Source: Erythrobacter aurantius (GTDB lineage: Bacteria; Pseudomonadota; Alphaproteobacteria; Sphingomonadales; Sphingomonadaceae). Taken from it: a stretch of 64,000 nucleotides of DNA. Within the stretch, counting starts at the first letter, position 1; the number at the start of each line of letters is the position of its first letter. Position numbers and translations under genes: made by a program. The notes beneath the pieces are model-generated. The model was not told the origin of the DNA and searched no databases. It was given only the letters and a program-made list of their open reading frames with translations. The DNA is taken from positions 1,636,001 to 1,700,000 of the forward strand of contig NZ_CP090949.1 of NCBI RefSeq assembly GCF_023823125.1. Direction: 5' to 3'. This document shows positions 54,255 through 63,745 of this stretch, piece by piece.

Positions 54255-55394
54255 ATGACTGACCGGGGAAGCGTTCCCAAGGTGCTGCATTGCCATTCGA
54301 CCTTCGCGGCCGGGGGCAAGGAACTGCGCGCCGTTCACCTGATGAACGCCTTTGGCGCAGAGCTCGACCATACCATCGTTTCGGGCGAACCGGACAATCT
54401 GGCGGCAAAGGACCACGTCGCGCGCGGCGTGCGCTATCGCATCGCCAGCGATTTTCCTTCGCTCACCGGATTGCCCACACCCGGGCGGCTGGTTGCCATT
54501 GCACAGGCGATGAAGCCTTATGATCTGGTGCTGACCTACAACTGGGGTGCGATGGATGTTGTCATGGCGCACACGGTGTTTGCCGATGCGCTGGGCCTGC
54601 CGCCTTTGATCCACCACGAAGACGGCTTCAACGAAGACGAAGTCGACGGGTTGAAATCGCGGCGCAACTGGTATCGTCGCATTGCGCTTGGCCGCACTCA
54701 TGCGCTGGTGGTGCCGAGCCGCGTGCTCGAAGCCATCGCGCTCGACAAATGGAAGCAGCCGCGCGCCCGCATCCAACGTATCCCGAATGGCATCGATACT
54801 GCCGCCTTTGCCGCCAAGCCCAGGACCGCCGGTTTCCGCGTGGTGAAGCGCGAGGGTGAGCTTTGGGTCGGCACGCTTGCCGGACTGCGGCCCGTCAAGC
54901 AATTGCCGATGCTGGTGCGCGCCTTTGCCGAACTGCCCGAACACTGGCAGCTCGTGATTTTGGGTGAAGGTCCTGAGCGCGAAGCGATACAGGCTGCCGC
55001 CGACTCGCTCGACATCAGCCATCGGCTGCATCTACCGGGCGCGGTCGCCAATCCCGCCGATGTTGTCGGGCTGTTCGACATTTTTGCTCTATCTTCGAAG
55101 AGCGAGCAGTTCCCGCTGTCCGTGGTCGAAGCCATGGCGGCAGGCCTGCCCGTGGTCGCACCGGATGTCGGCGATATCAAGTCGATCGTCTCGGAGGAGA
55201 ACCGCCCCTTCATTTCCGTGCGCGATGATGCGCAGGCGCTGGCAGCGATGCTCAAGGAACTTGCGGAAAGAGACGATTTGCGTGCTTCGGTCGGAGCCGC
55301 GAACCGCGCGAAGGCAAGCGCGCAATTCGATCAGGCGGCGATGATCGAAGCCTATCGCAAATTGTACTGGGGCGCGCTGGAGCAGGGGCGTTGA
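54255..55394 (+). CDS. Glycosyltransferase family 4
   Basis: A 379-residue GT-B retaining glycosyltransferase. The N-terminal loop HSTFAAGGKELRAVHLMN and the C-terminal donor site FALSSKSEQFPLSVVEAMAAGLPVVA (Glu-x7-Glu type) are clear; WVGTLAGLRPVKQLPMLVRAF opens the second domain. The sugar and acceptor are unknown. The start is ATG 54255; the frame extends to 54180 inside the hydrolase gene. Confidence 0.87.
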   Translation: MTDRGSVPKVLHCHSTFAAGGKELRAVHLMNAFGAELDHTIVSGEPDNLAAKDHVARGVRYRIASDFPSLTGLPTPGRLVAIAQAMKPYDLVLTYNWGAMDVVMAHTVFADALGLPPLIHHEDGFNEDEVDGLKSRRNWYRRIALGRTHALVVPSRVLEAIALDKWKQPRARIQRIPNGIDTAAFAAKPRTAGFRVVKREGELWVGTLAGLRPVKQLPMLVRAFAELPEHWQLVILGEGPEREAIQAAADSLDISHRLHLPGAVANPADVVGLFDIFALSSKSEQFPLSVVEAMAAGLPVVAPDVGDIKSIVSEENRPFISVRDDAQALAAMLKELAERDDLRASVGAANRAKASAQFDQAAMIEAYRKLYWGALEQGR

Positions 55395-55579
55395 ACGCGC
55401 GCTTCACCCGAGGTTCAACTGGCAATCGGCAATTGCGGCCTTGATGGCGAAGTATGGCATGAACGGCGGCGCAAATGCACAGCACGGTGACTGTGGATGC
55501 CAGCGGCATTGCGCCCGGCCCCGGCCCTGCCTAAAGAGCGGCGCAAAGCTTTCGCAATTGTAACGAGGAACGGTGCCCC

Positions 55580-56368
55580 GTGGCGCGCAACCCGATTGAA
55601 CTGCCCAAGGACGAACAGCCCACTGGCCCTCCGCGTGAGGATGAAATCCTCATGCGCGAAATCGACGAGGCCGTGCGCCAGGATGATGCGGCGCAATTCT
55701 TCAAGAAATACGGCGCCGCGCTTGGCGGGGCCTTGGCCGTGCTGCTGGTTGCCATGTTTGGTTATTGGTATTGGGACAGCACCCGCGAGGCGGAACTGGA
55801 ACGCCAATCCGAAGCGATCATCAGCGCGCTCGATTCCGTCGATGCCAATGATTTCGCGGGCGCATCGGAGAAAGTTGCCGGACTGGTCGAGGATGGATCG
55901 CCCGGCGCGCGCACCGTCGCTCGCTTCCTTCAGGCAGGTGCGGCGCTGGAACAGGGCGAAACCGCGCGCGCTGTCGAGTTGTATGCGGCCGTTGTTGCCG
56001 ACACCGACGCTCCGCAGCCGCTGCGCGATCTTGCGCTGATCCGCGAGGTTTCGGCCAATTTCGATGATCGCGAACCGGCGGATATCATCGCCAAGCTCGG
56101 GCCGCTGGCTGTGCCCGGCAACGAATTCTTCGGCAGCGCGGGCGAACTCGTCGCCATCGCACATCTTGAAGCGGGCAACCGCGACCGCGCGGGCGCATTG
56201 TTTGCAGAGATTGCCAAGGATGAGGACATGCCCGAAACGCTGCGCTCGCGCGCGCGTCAGATGGCAGGCTTGCTGGGGGTCGATGCGATTGAAGATGTCG
56301 AGCAATTGCTCGAAGAAGAGGGCGGATTGCCGGGCGAAGGGGCGCTCACGGCGGCACTGCCACAATAA
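55580..56368 (+). CDS. YfgM-like tetratricopeptide protein
   Basis: A 262-residue protein with one membrane span (about 46-66, ALGGALAVLLVAMFGYWYWD) and a periplasmic helical TPR domain containing the YfgM-type ending (ARQMAGLLG). YfgM binds the Sec translocon and chaperones. It precedes bamB as in many proteobacteria, consistent with outer-membrane protein biogenesis. It starts at GTG 55580. The 185-base spacer upstream holds only a short Cys-rich frame without a ribosome site. Confidence 0.83.
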   Translation: MARNPIELPKDEQPTGPPREDEILMREIDEAVRQDDAAQFFKKYGAALGGALAVLLVAMFGYWYWDSTREAELERQSEAIISALDSVDANDFAGASEKVAGLVEDGSPGARTVARFLQAGAALEQGETARAVELYAAVVADTDAPQPLRDLALIREVSANFDDREPADIIAKLGPLAVPGNEFFGSAGELVAIAHLEAGNRDRAGALFAEIAKDEDMPETLRSRARQMAGLLGVDAIEDVEQLLEEEGGLPGEGALTAALPQ

Positions 56369-56391
56369 ACTGAAGTGATTTGGACGGACGG

Positions 56392-57741
56392 ATGCTTATG
56401 CGAATGACGGGGAAAAAGGGTGCGCTCGCAGCGGGCGTTCTGGCGATGTTGCTGACGGGCTGCGGCGGAGGCGGCCTCTTCGGGGGCGGCAAGAAAACGA
56501 CCCCTACAGTGGGCAACCGTACGCCGATCCTCTCGCGCATCGAAAGCGGCGCTTCGGTTGATTCCGCCCTCGCGGGTGTCAGCGTGGTTCTACCCCCTGC
56601 CAGCGTGAACGCGGAATGGGCGCAGGTCGGCGGTTCGGCCAGCAAATCCTACGGCCACCTCGCGCTGGGGCAGAACCCGACCAAAGCCTGGACCGCTCGC
56701 ATAGCCGGTTCGTCCGACCGCGTGCGGCTCGCCGCTTCGCCGGTAATTGGCGGACAAATGCTGTTTGCCACAGACACCGAGGGCACGATCCACGCATTTG
56801 ACAAGAACACCGGTGCAAGGCTGTGGGAACGCGCCGAGCAGAACATGGAAAAGGACCTGCGCCCCGCCGCTTTCGGTGGCGGTGTCAGCTATGACAACGG
56901 CATCATCTACGCCACCAACGGCGTAGGCGATGTAAAGGCCATGACCGCCCAGACAGGCGAATCGCTCTGGAAGGTGAAGCCTGCCGGGCCGCTGCGTGGT
57001 TCGCCGACTATCGCCTTTGGCCAAGTGTTCGTGATGACGCAGGACAACCAGATCATCTCGCTCGATGCGCGCAATGGCGACTTGCTGTGGAACGAGAGCG
57101 GATCGACCACGCAAAGCGGCGTGTTCGGCGTGGCCGCTCCGGCTGCGGGGCAGGGCACGGTGATCGCGGGCTATTCGAGCGGCGAACTGAGCGCCTATCG
57201 CTACGAAAACGGCCGTATCCTGTGGGCTGACGCACTGGCGCGGACCAATATTTCCACCACCGTCAGCTCGATCACCGATATCGACGCCGATCCGATCATC
57301 GATTCGGGCCGCGTCTATGCGCTGGGGCAAGGCGGGCGAATGGCCGCCTACGAATTGGTGACAGGGCAGCGCATCTGGGAGCTGAATCTCGCGGGAATTT
57401 CCACTCCGGCGATCGCTGGCGAGTGGATCTTCACCCTTACCGACGATGCCCGCCTGTTGGCGATCGCGCGTTCGACGGGCCGTGTGCGCTGGATCACCCA
57501 GTTGCAGCAATTCCGCGACGAAAAGGACCGTGAGGGCCCGATTTTCTGGGTCGGCCCGGTGCTGGCCGGCGGCAATCTTTGGGTTGCCAGCTCACGCGGG
57601 GAAATCTGGAAGGTGAGCACCGGCGAAGGTTCGGCGGAGCTTTTCGCCGACATCGATCAGCCGGTCAGCCTCGCCCCGGTTGTGGCCGACAACTACCTCT
57701 ACGTCCTCGACGACAGCGGCACGATCCACGCCTGGCGTTGA
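56392..57741 (+). CDS. bamB: Outer membrane assembly lipoprotein BamB
   Basis: Eight-bladed PQQ-type beta-propeller of the BAM complex. About 450 residues with a lipobox LLTGC (Cys24) followed by a Gly-rich linker and repeated blade motifs such as GTIHAFDKNTGARLWE and DARNGDLLWN. ATG 56392 is chosen; ATG 56398, six bases after GGACGG, is equally good. The TPR gene precedes it by 23 bases. A terminator follows at 57768. Confidence 0.92.
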   Translation: MLMRMTGKKGALAAGVLAMLLTGCGGGGLFGGGKKTTPTVGNRTPILSRIESGASVDSALAGVSVVLPPASVNAEWAQVGGSASKSYGHLALGQNPTKAWTARIAGSSDRVRLAASPVIGGQMLFATDTEGTIHAFDKNTGARLWERAEQNMEKDLRPAAFGGGVSYDNGIIYATNGVGDVKAMTAQTGESLWKVKPAGPLRGSPTIAFGQVFVMTQDNQIISLDARNGDLLWNESGSTTQSGVFGVAAPAAGQGTVIAGYSSGELSAYRYENGRILWADALARTNISTTVSSITDIDADPIIDSGRVYALGQGGRMAAYELVTGQRIWELNLAGISTPAIAGEWIFTLTDDARLLAIARSTGRVRWITQLQQFRDEKDREGPIFWVGPVLAGGNLWVASSRGEIWKVSTGEGSAELFADIDQPVSLAPVVADNYLYVLDDSGTIHAWR

Positions 57742-57767
57742 GCCGCAGCCGTTAACCTTTGGCCGCC

Positions 57768-57798
57768 CGGCGTTTCGTGACGGAACGCCGCCGGTTTT
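57768..57798 (+). terminator. Terminator downstream of bamB
   Basis: CGGCGTTTCG (57768-57777) and CGGAACGCCG (57781-57790) pair around TGA over 10 bp (one T-G pair), followed by CCGGTTTT, 27 bases after the bamB stop. Confidence 0.75.
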
Positions 57799-57826
57799 GG
57801 GAGCGGAGAATTAACCCTTTGGCGCT

Positions 57827-59233
57827 ATGCGCTTTCGGGTGATGACTTCGCTATTCCATCCTGCTGCGGCGCAGAAGCGCCCCGCGCCGCCAAAGAGCGA
57901 CGTTTCGAGCGGCGTTGGCCTTGCCGGTCTGCTCGGGCTGTTCGTCTGGATCCTTTTCTGCCGCACATTTCCGCAACTGGCGCAATGGGTCGGGCTGGAA
58001 GAGGAATATGGCGTTCTCTCAGGCCCGAACGCGGCACTCACCGCAATGCTGTTCACCGCAGGTCCGATGGCGATCTGGTCAATTCTGGTGGACAGGGTGC
58101 ACCTGCGTCCTTCGACCGGGCTCGACTGGAGCCTCAAACGCAGCGTCAACGATGTGGCCGCATTCTCCGCCGTCAAGATTGTCGGCCTGTGGGTGACCTA
58201 GGCGATCATCGCAGGACTGTATTGCATCTGCCGCTGGTATTGGGACGACAATTACCTGTTCGCGATGAATGTGATGGGTGTGGCGATCCTGCCGCTGGTG
58301 GTGGCATCGGTGCCCTATGTCATCTGGATCGACCGCTACATGGTCGAACCCAAGGATGCGACATGGCACTTTGGCGCGATGGTTCTGGGGCGCGGTGAAT
58401 GGGATATGGAAGCCGTCAAGAAGCATTGGCGCGCATGGATCATCAAGGGCTTCTTCAGCGCGTTCATGATCTCGATCATCCCGCCGGGTTTTGCCGTGAT
58501 TGTCGAAAGCGATCCGGCGGCAATCTTGTCCAACCCGGTCGAAATCGGGATGCTGCTGGTGACGCTGCTGTTCCTGATCGACGTGCAGATCGGGACGGTC
58601 GGCTATCTGTTCACCCTGCGCCCGCTGGATGCACATATCCGTTCGGGCAATCCCTTCCTTGCCGGCTGGCTGGCCGCGCTGCTGTGTTACCCGCCGTTTG
58701 CATGGGGTTTCTTTGGCAATGGCGTGCTCAGCTATGAAGTGAACACCGCGCATTGGGATTTCTGGTTGCAGGGCAATGAAGTGGCACTGTGGGCCTGGGC
58801 CGCCTTGCTGGTGTTCCTCACGGGCATCTACGCTTGGGCGACGGTGGCGTTCGGCATCCGCTTTTCCAACCTTACCTATCGCGGCGTGCTGACCAACGGA
58901 CCCTATCGCTTTACGCGGCACCCGGCCTATGTGTCGAAGAACCTGTTCTGGTGGTGTTCGGTCATGCCGTTCCTTGTCACCAGCGGTTCGCCGGTGGACA
59001 TGATCCGCAACTGCTTCTTCCTCGCCGTGGTCAACGCGATCTATTACTGGCGTGCGCGCACCGAAGAGGCGCATTTGCTGGCCGAAGACCCGAAATACCG
59101 CGAATATTACGACTGGATGGAGCAATACGGCCTGATCACCGCGCCGCTGGCGAAGGTAAAGCGCAGGCTGATGGGGCGGATCGCCGGCCCCGGCAAGAGC
59201 CCGGAGCCTGCCGTGGTCGAACCGGCGGAATGA
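57827..59233 (+). pseudogene. Isoprenylcysteine methyltransferase-family gene broken by an in-frame TAG
   Basis: One reading frame of 469 codons runs from ATG 57827 to TGA 59231-59233, but codon 125 is TAG (58199-58201). The 21 codons after it and the continuation from ATG 58265 are in the same frame and join smoothly (KIVGLWVT before, AIIAGLYCICRWYW after), so a Trp codon (TGG) has probably changed to TAG. The C-terminal half keeps the methyltransferase motif NGPYRFTRHPAYVSKNL and about eight membrane spans. Either it is a recent pseudogene, a split gene, or a sequencing error. As written, an internal start could make only the C-terminal 322 residues. Confidence 0.82.
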
Positions 59234-59240
59234 TAGCGCG

Positions 59241-59540
59241 CTAGATGTAGAAACCGTCGTCGGTTTCGTGCGCGGTCAATTCGCGCTCTGACACCGCCAA
59301 TGCCGAAACCTGCGCGCGCCATTCGGCGATATGCGCGGTGCGGAAATGCGCTTCGAGTGCAGCCCGATCGCGCCATTTCTCGCTCACCCGTACCAGCCCC
59401 TTGTCGAGAACATCGAGCGCATAGGCGTATTCGATACAGCCTTCCTCGGCGCGGCTGGCCTTGATCATGTGTTCCATCACCGGGATGACCACTTCGATCA
59501 TGCTGGGGGGAATGCGGAAGCTTCCGACGACGATGATCAT
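59241..59540 (-). CDS. Antibiotic-biosynthesis-monooxygenase-like (quinol monooxygenase) protein
   Basis: A 99-residue ferredoxin-like ABM-domain protein with the typical CIEYAYALDVLDKGLVRVSEKW core and EAHFRTAHI. Relatives such as YgiN oxidise quinols, but many have unknown roles. It is 17 bases after the gshA stop region and probably shares its transcript. Confidence 0.85.
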   Translation of the reverse strand: MIIVVGSFRIPPSMIEVVIPVMEHMIKASRAEEGCIEYAYALDVLDKGLVRVSEKWRDRAALEAHFRTAHIAEWRAQVSALAVSERELTAHETDDGFYI

Positions 59541-59557
59541 GGGTGGTTCTGTCTCCC

Positions 59558-60931
59558 TCAGAACGAGTATTTGTAGACCTTTGAAACGTCTTCACCCCAT
59601 TCGGAATGATAGGCATCCAGCAGGCGCTGGGCCGGAACCTTGCCGCTTTTCACGATCTCGTCCAGTGTTTCGAGATATCCTGTCTCATTGTCGCCGCTGG
59701 CATTGAGCTTTCCGCGTGCGGCGAGGCCCGCGTGGGCAATCGCCAAAGCTTCGCGGCCAAGATCCTGCATCGTGCCTTTTCCGCCCGGAAGCGGCGCATC
59801 AAGCGCAAGGCGCGGGGCATCGTTGCGCAATTGCTCGCGCTCTTCCATCGACCAGTCCTTGACCAGATCCCACGCCGCATCGAGCGCGCCTTGATCATAC
59901 AACAGGCCGACCCAGAAGGCGGGCAGGGCGCAAATGCGGCTCCACGGGCCGCCATCGGCTCCGCGCATTTCGAGGAAGCTTTTCAGCCGCACTTCGGGAA
60001 AGGCGGTGGACAGGTGATCCCACCAATCGCTTGCCGTCGGGCGTTCGCCGGGGAGGACGGACAGCTTCCCATCCATGAAATCCCGGAACGACAGGCCCGC
60101 CGCGTCGATATATTTGCCGTCGCGGAAGACGAAATACATCGGCACATCCAGCATGTATTGCGCCCAGCGTTCGTATCCGAAGCCGTCCTCGAACACGAAA
60201 GGCAGCATCCCGGTGCGGTGCGGATCGGTGTCCGACCAGATGTGCGAACGGTAGGAAAGGAAGCCGTTGGGCTTGCCTTCGGTAAAGGGCGAATTGGCGA
60301 ACAGCGCCGTCGCCAGCGGTTGCAGCGCAAGCCCGACGCGGAATTTCTGCACCATGTCGGCTTCGGACGAATAGTCGAGATTGACCTGGATCGTGCAGGT
60401 CCGCAGCATCATGTCGAGCCCCAGATTGCCGACCTTGGGCATGTGGTTCATCATGATCTTGTAGCGGCCCTTGGGCATCACGGGCAGTTCTTCGCGGGTC
60501 TTGTCCGGCCACATTCCGAGGCCGAGATAGCCGACCCCGCACCGCTCGCCGATTTCCTTGACCTGTGCCAGATGGCGCCCGGTTTCGGCGCAGGTTTCGT
60601 GGAGAGTTTCGAGCGGTGCGCCCGACAGTTCGAGCTGGCCCGCAGGTTCGAGGCTGACAGTCCCGTCGCTTCCGCGCATGGCGATGACCTTGCCGCCTTC
60701 CTCGACCGGTTCCCATCCGAACTCGGTAAGGTTCATCAGCAGGTCGTGGATGCCGCATGGCTCGTCATAGGAAGGGGCGCGGCGATCGTCGCGCTTGTAG
60801 ACGAGCTTTTCGTGTTCGGTGCCGATGCGCCAGTCTGCCTTGGGCTTTTCGCCGCGGATCATCGGTTCGATCAGCTGATCAAGCGATTCGATGATCGGCT
60901 CGTCGGCGGCGGAGGCTTGGCGTGTGCTCAT
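59558..60931 (-). CDS. gshA: Glutamate-cysteine ligase (plant/alphaproteobacterial type)
   Basis: First enzyme of glutathione synthesis, joining Glu and Cys with ATP. The 457 residues belong to the plant-like class (GTEHEKLVY, SLEPAGQLELSGAP, NLDYSSEADMVQKFRV), not the E. coli GshA class. gshB is not in the window. It supplies glutathione, used by the GST encoded at 15.8 kb. It lies downstream of rsmE with a 63-base gap. Confidence 0.95.
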   Translation of the reverse strand: MSTRQASAADEPIIESLDQLIEPMIRGEKPKADWRIGTEHEKLVYKRDDRRAPSYDEPCGIHDLLMNLTEFGWEPVEEGGKVIAMRGSDGTVSLEPAGQLELSGAPLETLHETCAETGRHLAQVKEIGERCGVGYLGLGMWPDKTREELPVMPKGRYKIMMNHMPKVGNLGLDMMLRTCTIQVNLDYSSEADMVQKFRVGLALQPLATALFANSPFTEGKPNGFLSYRSHIWSDTDPHRTGMLPFVFEDGFGYERWAQYMLDVPMYFVFRDGKYIDAAGLSFRDFMDGKLSVLPGERPTASDWWDHLSTAFPEVRLKSFLEMRGADGGPWSRICALPAFWVGLLYDQGALDAAWDLVKDWSMEEREQLRNDAPRLALDAPLPGGKGTMQDLGREALAIAHAGLAARGKLNASGDNETGYLETLDEIVKSGKVPAQRLLDAYHSEWGEDVSKVYKYSF

Positions 60932-60994
60932 GTCAGTTGCCCTAGAAAACCGACTTGCCCGAGGGAAGCGTAAACTGCGTTGTGCGGTGCGAAG

Positions 60995-61765
60995 TCATTC
61001 TTCGCCCAGCCAGTCGCCTGCTTCCGCCATCCAAACCGAAAGCGCGGCAATCGCAGCGGTTTCCCCGCGCAGGATGCGGGGGCCGAGCGATATGGCCCGT
61101 GCCTGCGGATGCGCGCGAATGGCCGCGCGTTCGGCATCGTCGAAGCCGCCTTCGGGGCCGATCAGGATCGCGGCGGGTCCTTCGTGATAGCAGAACGCAT
61201 CGGCAGCCGGATCGCCGCCTTCCTCATCGGCAAAGAACAGCACACGTTCAGACGGCCATTCACCCAGCAAGGCATCCAGCTTCAGCGGCGGCTCCAGTTC
61301 GGGCAGCGCCGTTCGGGCGCATTGTTCTGCAGCTTCGGTGGTGATCGTGCGGGCGCGTTCCAGATTGAGCTTGTCCGCCACACAACGGCGCGTGATCACG
61401 GGCTGGATGCGGGCGACGCCCAGTTCGGTGGCCTTTTCCAGCACGAAGTCGAACCGGTCTTTCTTGAGGAGGGCGGGGCAAAGCCACAGATCGGGCACTT
61501 CCTCCCGTTCGCGCAGGCGCTCCACCACTTCGAGCGTCACTGATCGCTTGCCCGCATCGACAACCCGCGTGGCCCATTCGCCGGTCTGATCGTCGCTCAC
61601 GATCACCGCGTCACCCGGCGCGACCCGCATCACCCGGCCAAGATAATGCGCCTGCGTCCCATCAAGCGTGATCGCCCCGCCGGCTTCCAACGCTTGCTCC
61701 ACAAACAGGCGCGGTGCACTTTTCGGAGGCCATGCCGGAATGCGAGGGGCGGGAGTTGCGGGCAT
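60995..61765 (-). CDS. rsmE: 16S rRNA m3U1498 methyltransferase
   Basis: SPOUT-class SAM-dependent methyltransferase, 256 residues. The N-terminal PUA-like domain (ARRLF-type start RLFVEQAL and AHYLGRVMRV) is followed by the knotted domain with LIGPEGGFDDAE and LGPRILRGETA, which binds SAM. The start is ATG 61765. It is probably in one operon with gshA. Confidence 0.94.
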   Translation of the reverse strand: MPATPAPRIPAWPPKSAPRLFVEQALEAGGAITLDGTQAHYLGRVMRVAPGDAVIVSDDQTGEWATRVVDAGKRSVTLEVVERLREREEVPDLWLCPALLKKDRFDFVLEKATELGVARIQPVITRRCVADKLNLERARTITTEAAEQCARTALPELEPPLKLDALLGEWPSERVLFFADEEGGDPAADAFCYHEGPAAILIGPEGGFDDAERAAIRAHPQARAISLGPRILRGETAAIAALSVWMAEAGDWLGEE

Positions 61766-61804
61766 GGCTTTCCTCTAGTCGCGCGCAAGGGTAGGGAGCA
61801 AGCC

Positions 61805-62206
61805 ATGACCGCGCGCATCTGCCAATTCCTGATCGCAGCCGTGTTCCTCGGCCTCGGCGGCTGGGCGCTGTTTGCACCTGCCAATGTGATTGAGCTCGCC
61901 CTGACCGAGCCTTACCGCGACACGGGCTTCATCATGCGCTTTGCCATCGCCTGCTTCGGCGCGCAGGCTGTGATGTTCGGGATTATGGCGCTGGTGGTGC
62001 GCTGGACTGCGCGCGCGTTCGCGGTGTTTGCCGTGGTCTTGCTGCCGTTCTTCGTCTTTAACTGGTATTTCCATTACGAAATGCCCGTCCTGACCTCGAT
62101 CGGAATGCTCGATTTTGCCGGCAATCTGACCATGTTCATTGCCTGCCTGCTCGGCTGGCGAGCCGCACGCAATGACGAGCGCAAAGCGAACCGGAAGTTT
62201 GCATGA
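61805..62206 (+). CDS. Four-span membrane protein
   Basis: A 133-residue inner-membrane protein with about four spans (starting FLIAAVFLGLGGWALFA) and a hydrophilic, positively charged C-terminus. Function is unknown. The start is ATG 61805, behind AGGGAGCAAGCC; its stop overlaps the ubiA start (ATGA), so they are co-translated. Confidence 0.75.
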   Translation: MTARICQFLIAAVFLGLGGWALFAPANVIELALTEPYRDTGFIMRFAIACFGAQAVMFGIMALVVRWTARAFAVFAVVLLPFFVFNWYFHYEMPVLTSIGMLDFAGNLTMFIACLLGWRAARNDERKANRKFA

Positions 62207-63111
62207 CAGACCAAGTCGTCCCCGACACCGAACATCGTTCAATCATTGAGCGGCTGCCGCAATTGCCGCGCGATCTGGCGCAGCTTGCACGGTTTGACCG
62301 TCCGATCGGCTGGTGGCTGCTGTTCTGGCCCTGTGTTTTCGGAGTGTGGCTGGCGGGGGGGGGGGCGCAGTTTGCGCTGCTCGGCTGGCTGCTGCTGGGC
62401 GCGATTGCGATGCGCGGGGCAGGCTGCGTCTATAACGACATCGTCGATGCCGATCTTGATCGCAAGGTCGCCCGCACCGCCGCACGGCCCGTTGCAAGCG
62501 GGCGGGTGAGCAAGAAACTGGCACGGGGCTGGCTTGTATTCCTGTGCCTGATCGGGCTGGTGGTGCTGCTGCAATTGCGGCTGGAGGCGCAGGTTATCGC
62601 GCTGGCCAGCCTGGCTTTGGTGGCTGCCTACCCTTTCATGAAGCGGATCACATGGTGGCCGCAGGCCTGGCTGGGCATGGTGTTCAACTGGGGGCTGCTG
62701 GTTGGATGGTCCGAATTGCGGTTTGACAATTGGGAGGCGCTCGCCGCGATCTATGCCGGGTGCATCTGCTGGGTGATCGGATACGATACGATCTATGCCC
62801 TGCAAGACCGGGAGGATGATGCGCTGGTGGGGATCAAGTCCTCTGCCCTGCGCATGGGTGGCAGGGTACATGCCGGGGTGGCGGCATTCTATGGCGCGAC
62901 AATCGCGCTGTGGGGGCTGGGCATCTGGCTTTACCGCCCGGATGTGTTTGCGATTCTGGCGCTGCTGCCGGTGGCGATCCATCTGGTGTGGCAGGTTACC
63001 ACGCTCGATCCCGAAGACCCCGACAACCCGCTCGCCCGGTTCCGTTCGAACCGCTGGGCAGGCGCCTTGATGGCGGCGGCGTGCTTCGTGGTCGGAAACG
63101 CGGGCGCCTGA
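62203..63111 (+). CDS. ubiA: 4-hydroxybenzoate polyprenyltransferase
   Basis: Attaches the polyprenyl chain to 4-hydroxybenzoate in ubiquinone synthesis. The 302 residues have about nine spans and both Asp-rich sites: NDIVDADLDRKVARTAARP (78-96) and YDTIYALQDREDDALVG. Codons 51-55 are encoded within a run of 11 G (62355-62365), a possible slippage site, though the frame is intact here. Confidence 0.95.
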   Translation: MTDQVVPDTEHRSIIERLPQLPRDLAQLARFDRPIGWWLLFWPCVFGVWLAGGGAQFALLGWLLLGAIAMRGAGCVYNDIVDADLDRKVARTAARPVASGRVSKKLARGWLVFLCLIGLVVLLQLRLEAQVIALASLALVAAYPFMKRITWWPQAWLGMVFNWGLLVGWSELRFDNWEALAAIYAGCICWVIGYDTIYALQDREDDALVGIKSSALRMGGRVHAGVAAFYGATIALWGLGIWLYRPDVFAILALLPVAIHLVWQVTTLDPEDPDNPLARFRSNRWAGALMAAACFVVGNAGA

Positions 63112-63115
63112 TCCG

Positions 63116-63745
63116 ATGTGCAACCTCTACCGCATGACGAAGAACAAGGACGAGGTCGCCAAGTGGTTCGACGCGGTCGACGCGGCGGGCGGGGCGAATT
63201 TCGGGGAGGAAGTCTATCCCGGCTATCCCGGCCTTGTCGTTGCATCGGGCGAAGTCCGGCAGATGAGCTGGGGTTTTCCGCTGGTGATGAAGGGCAAGAA
63301 CGGCCAGCCGTTGAAGCCCAAGCCGGTGAACAACGCCCGTACGGACAAGCTCGACAGCTTCTTCTGGCGCAATTCCTTTGAACAGCGCCGCTGCCTGATC
63401 CCCATTTCCGCATGGGCCGAGGCGCAAGGGGCCAAGGGGGCAAAAACCCGCACCTGGCTTTCGCTGCCTGATGCCGAACTGTTCGCTGTCGCAGGCGTGT
63501 GGCGCGACAGCGACGAATTCGGCACCTGCTATTCGATGGTGATGACCGACAGCGTCGGTTCGGCCGCAGAGGATGTCCACAGCCGGATGCCGGTGCTGCT
63601 GACGCCCGATCATTATGCGCGATGGCTGTCGGGATCGCTGCAGGATGCCAAGGCGCTGTGCACCGCGTGGGAGGGCGAAATCCGGATAGACCTCACCGAT
63701 CAGCCCTGGGTAAAGGGCGCGGCGGTGCAGCGGGATTTGCTCTAA
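63116..63745 (+). CDS. SOS-response-associated peptidase-like (SRAP/YedK/HMCES) protein
   Basis: A 209-residue protein that crosslinks to abasic sites in single-stranded DNA through the N-terminal Cys2 (after Met removal). MCNLYRM, VNNARTDK with the conserved Asn, the SxxR/QRRCLIPISAW stretch with a nearby Glu, and the EDVHSRMPVLL His are present. It begins five bases after ubiA and its 3' end overlaps the convergent peptidase gene by four bases. Confidence 0.9.
   Translation: MCNLYRMTKNKDEVAKWFDAVDAAGGANFGEEVYPGYPGLVVASGEVRQMSWGFPLVMKGKNGQPLKPKPVNNARTDKLDSFFWRNSFEQRRCLIPISAWAEAQGAKGAKTRTWLSLPDAELFAVAGVWRDSDEFGTCYSMVMTDSVGSAAEDVHSRMPVLLTPDHYARWLSGSLQDAKALCTAWEGEIRIDLTDQPWVKGAAVQRDLL

Noticed and set aside
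55444..55563. 40-codon Cys-rich frame before the YfgM-like gene
   Set aside because: It has four cysteines and could pass for a metal-binding peptide, but there is no Shine-Dalgarno and the Arg/Pro-rich composition is what random GC-rich DNA gives.
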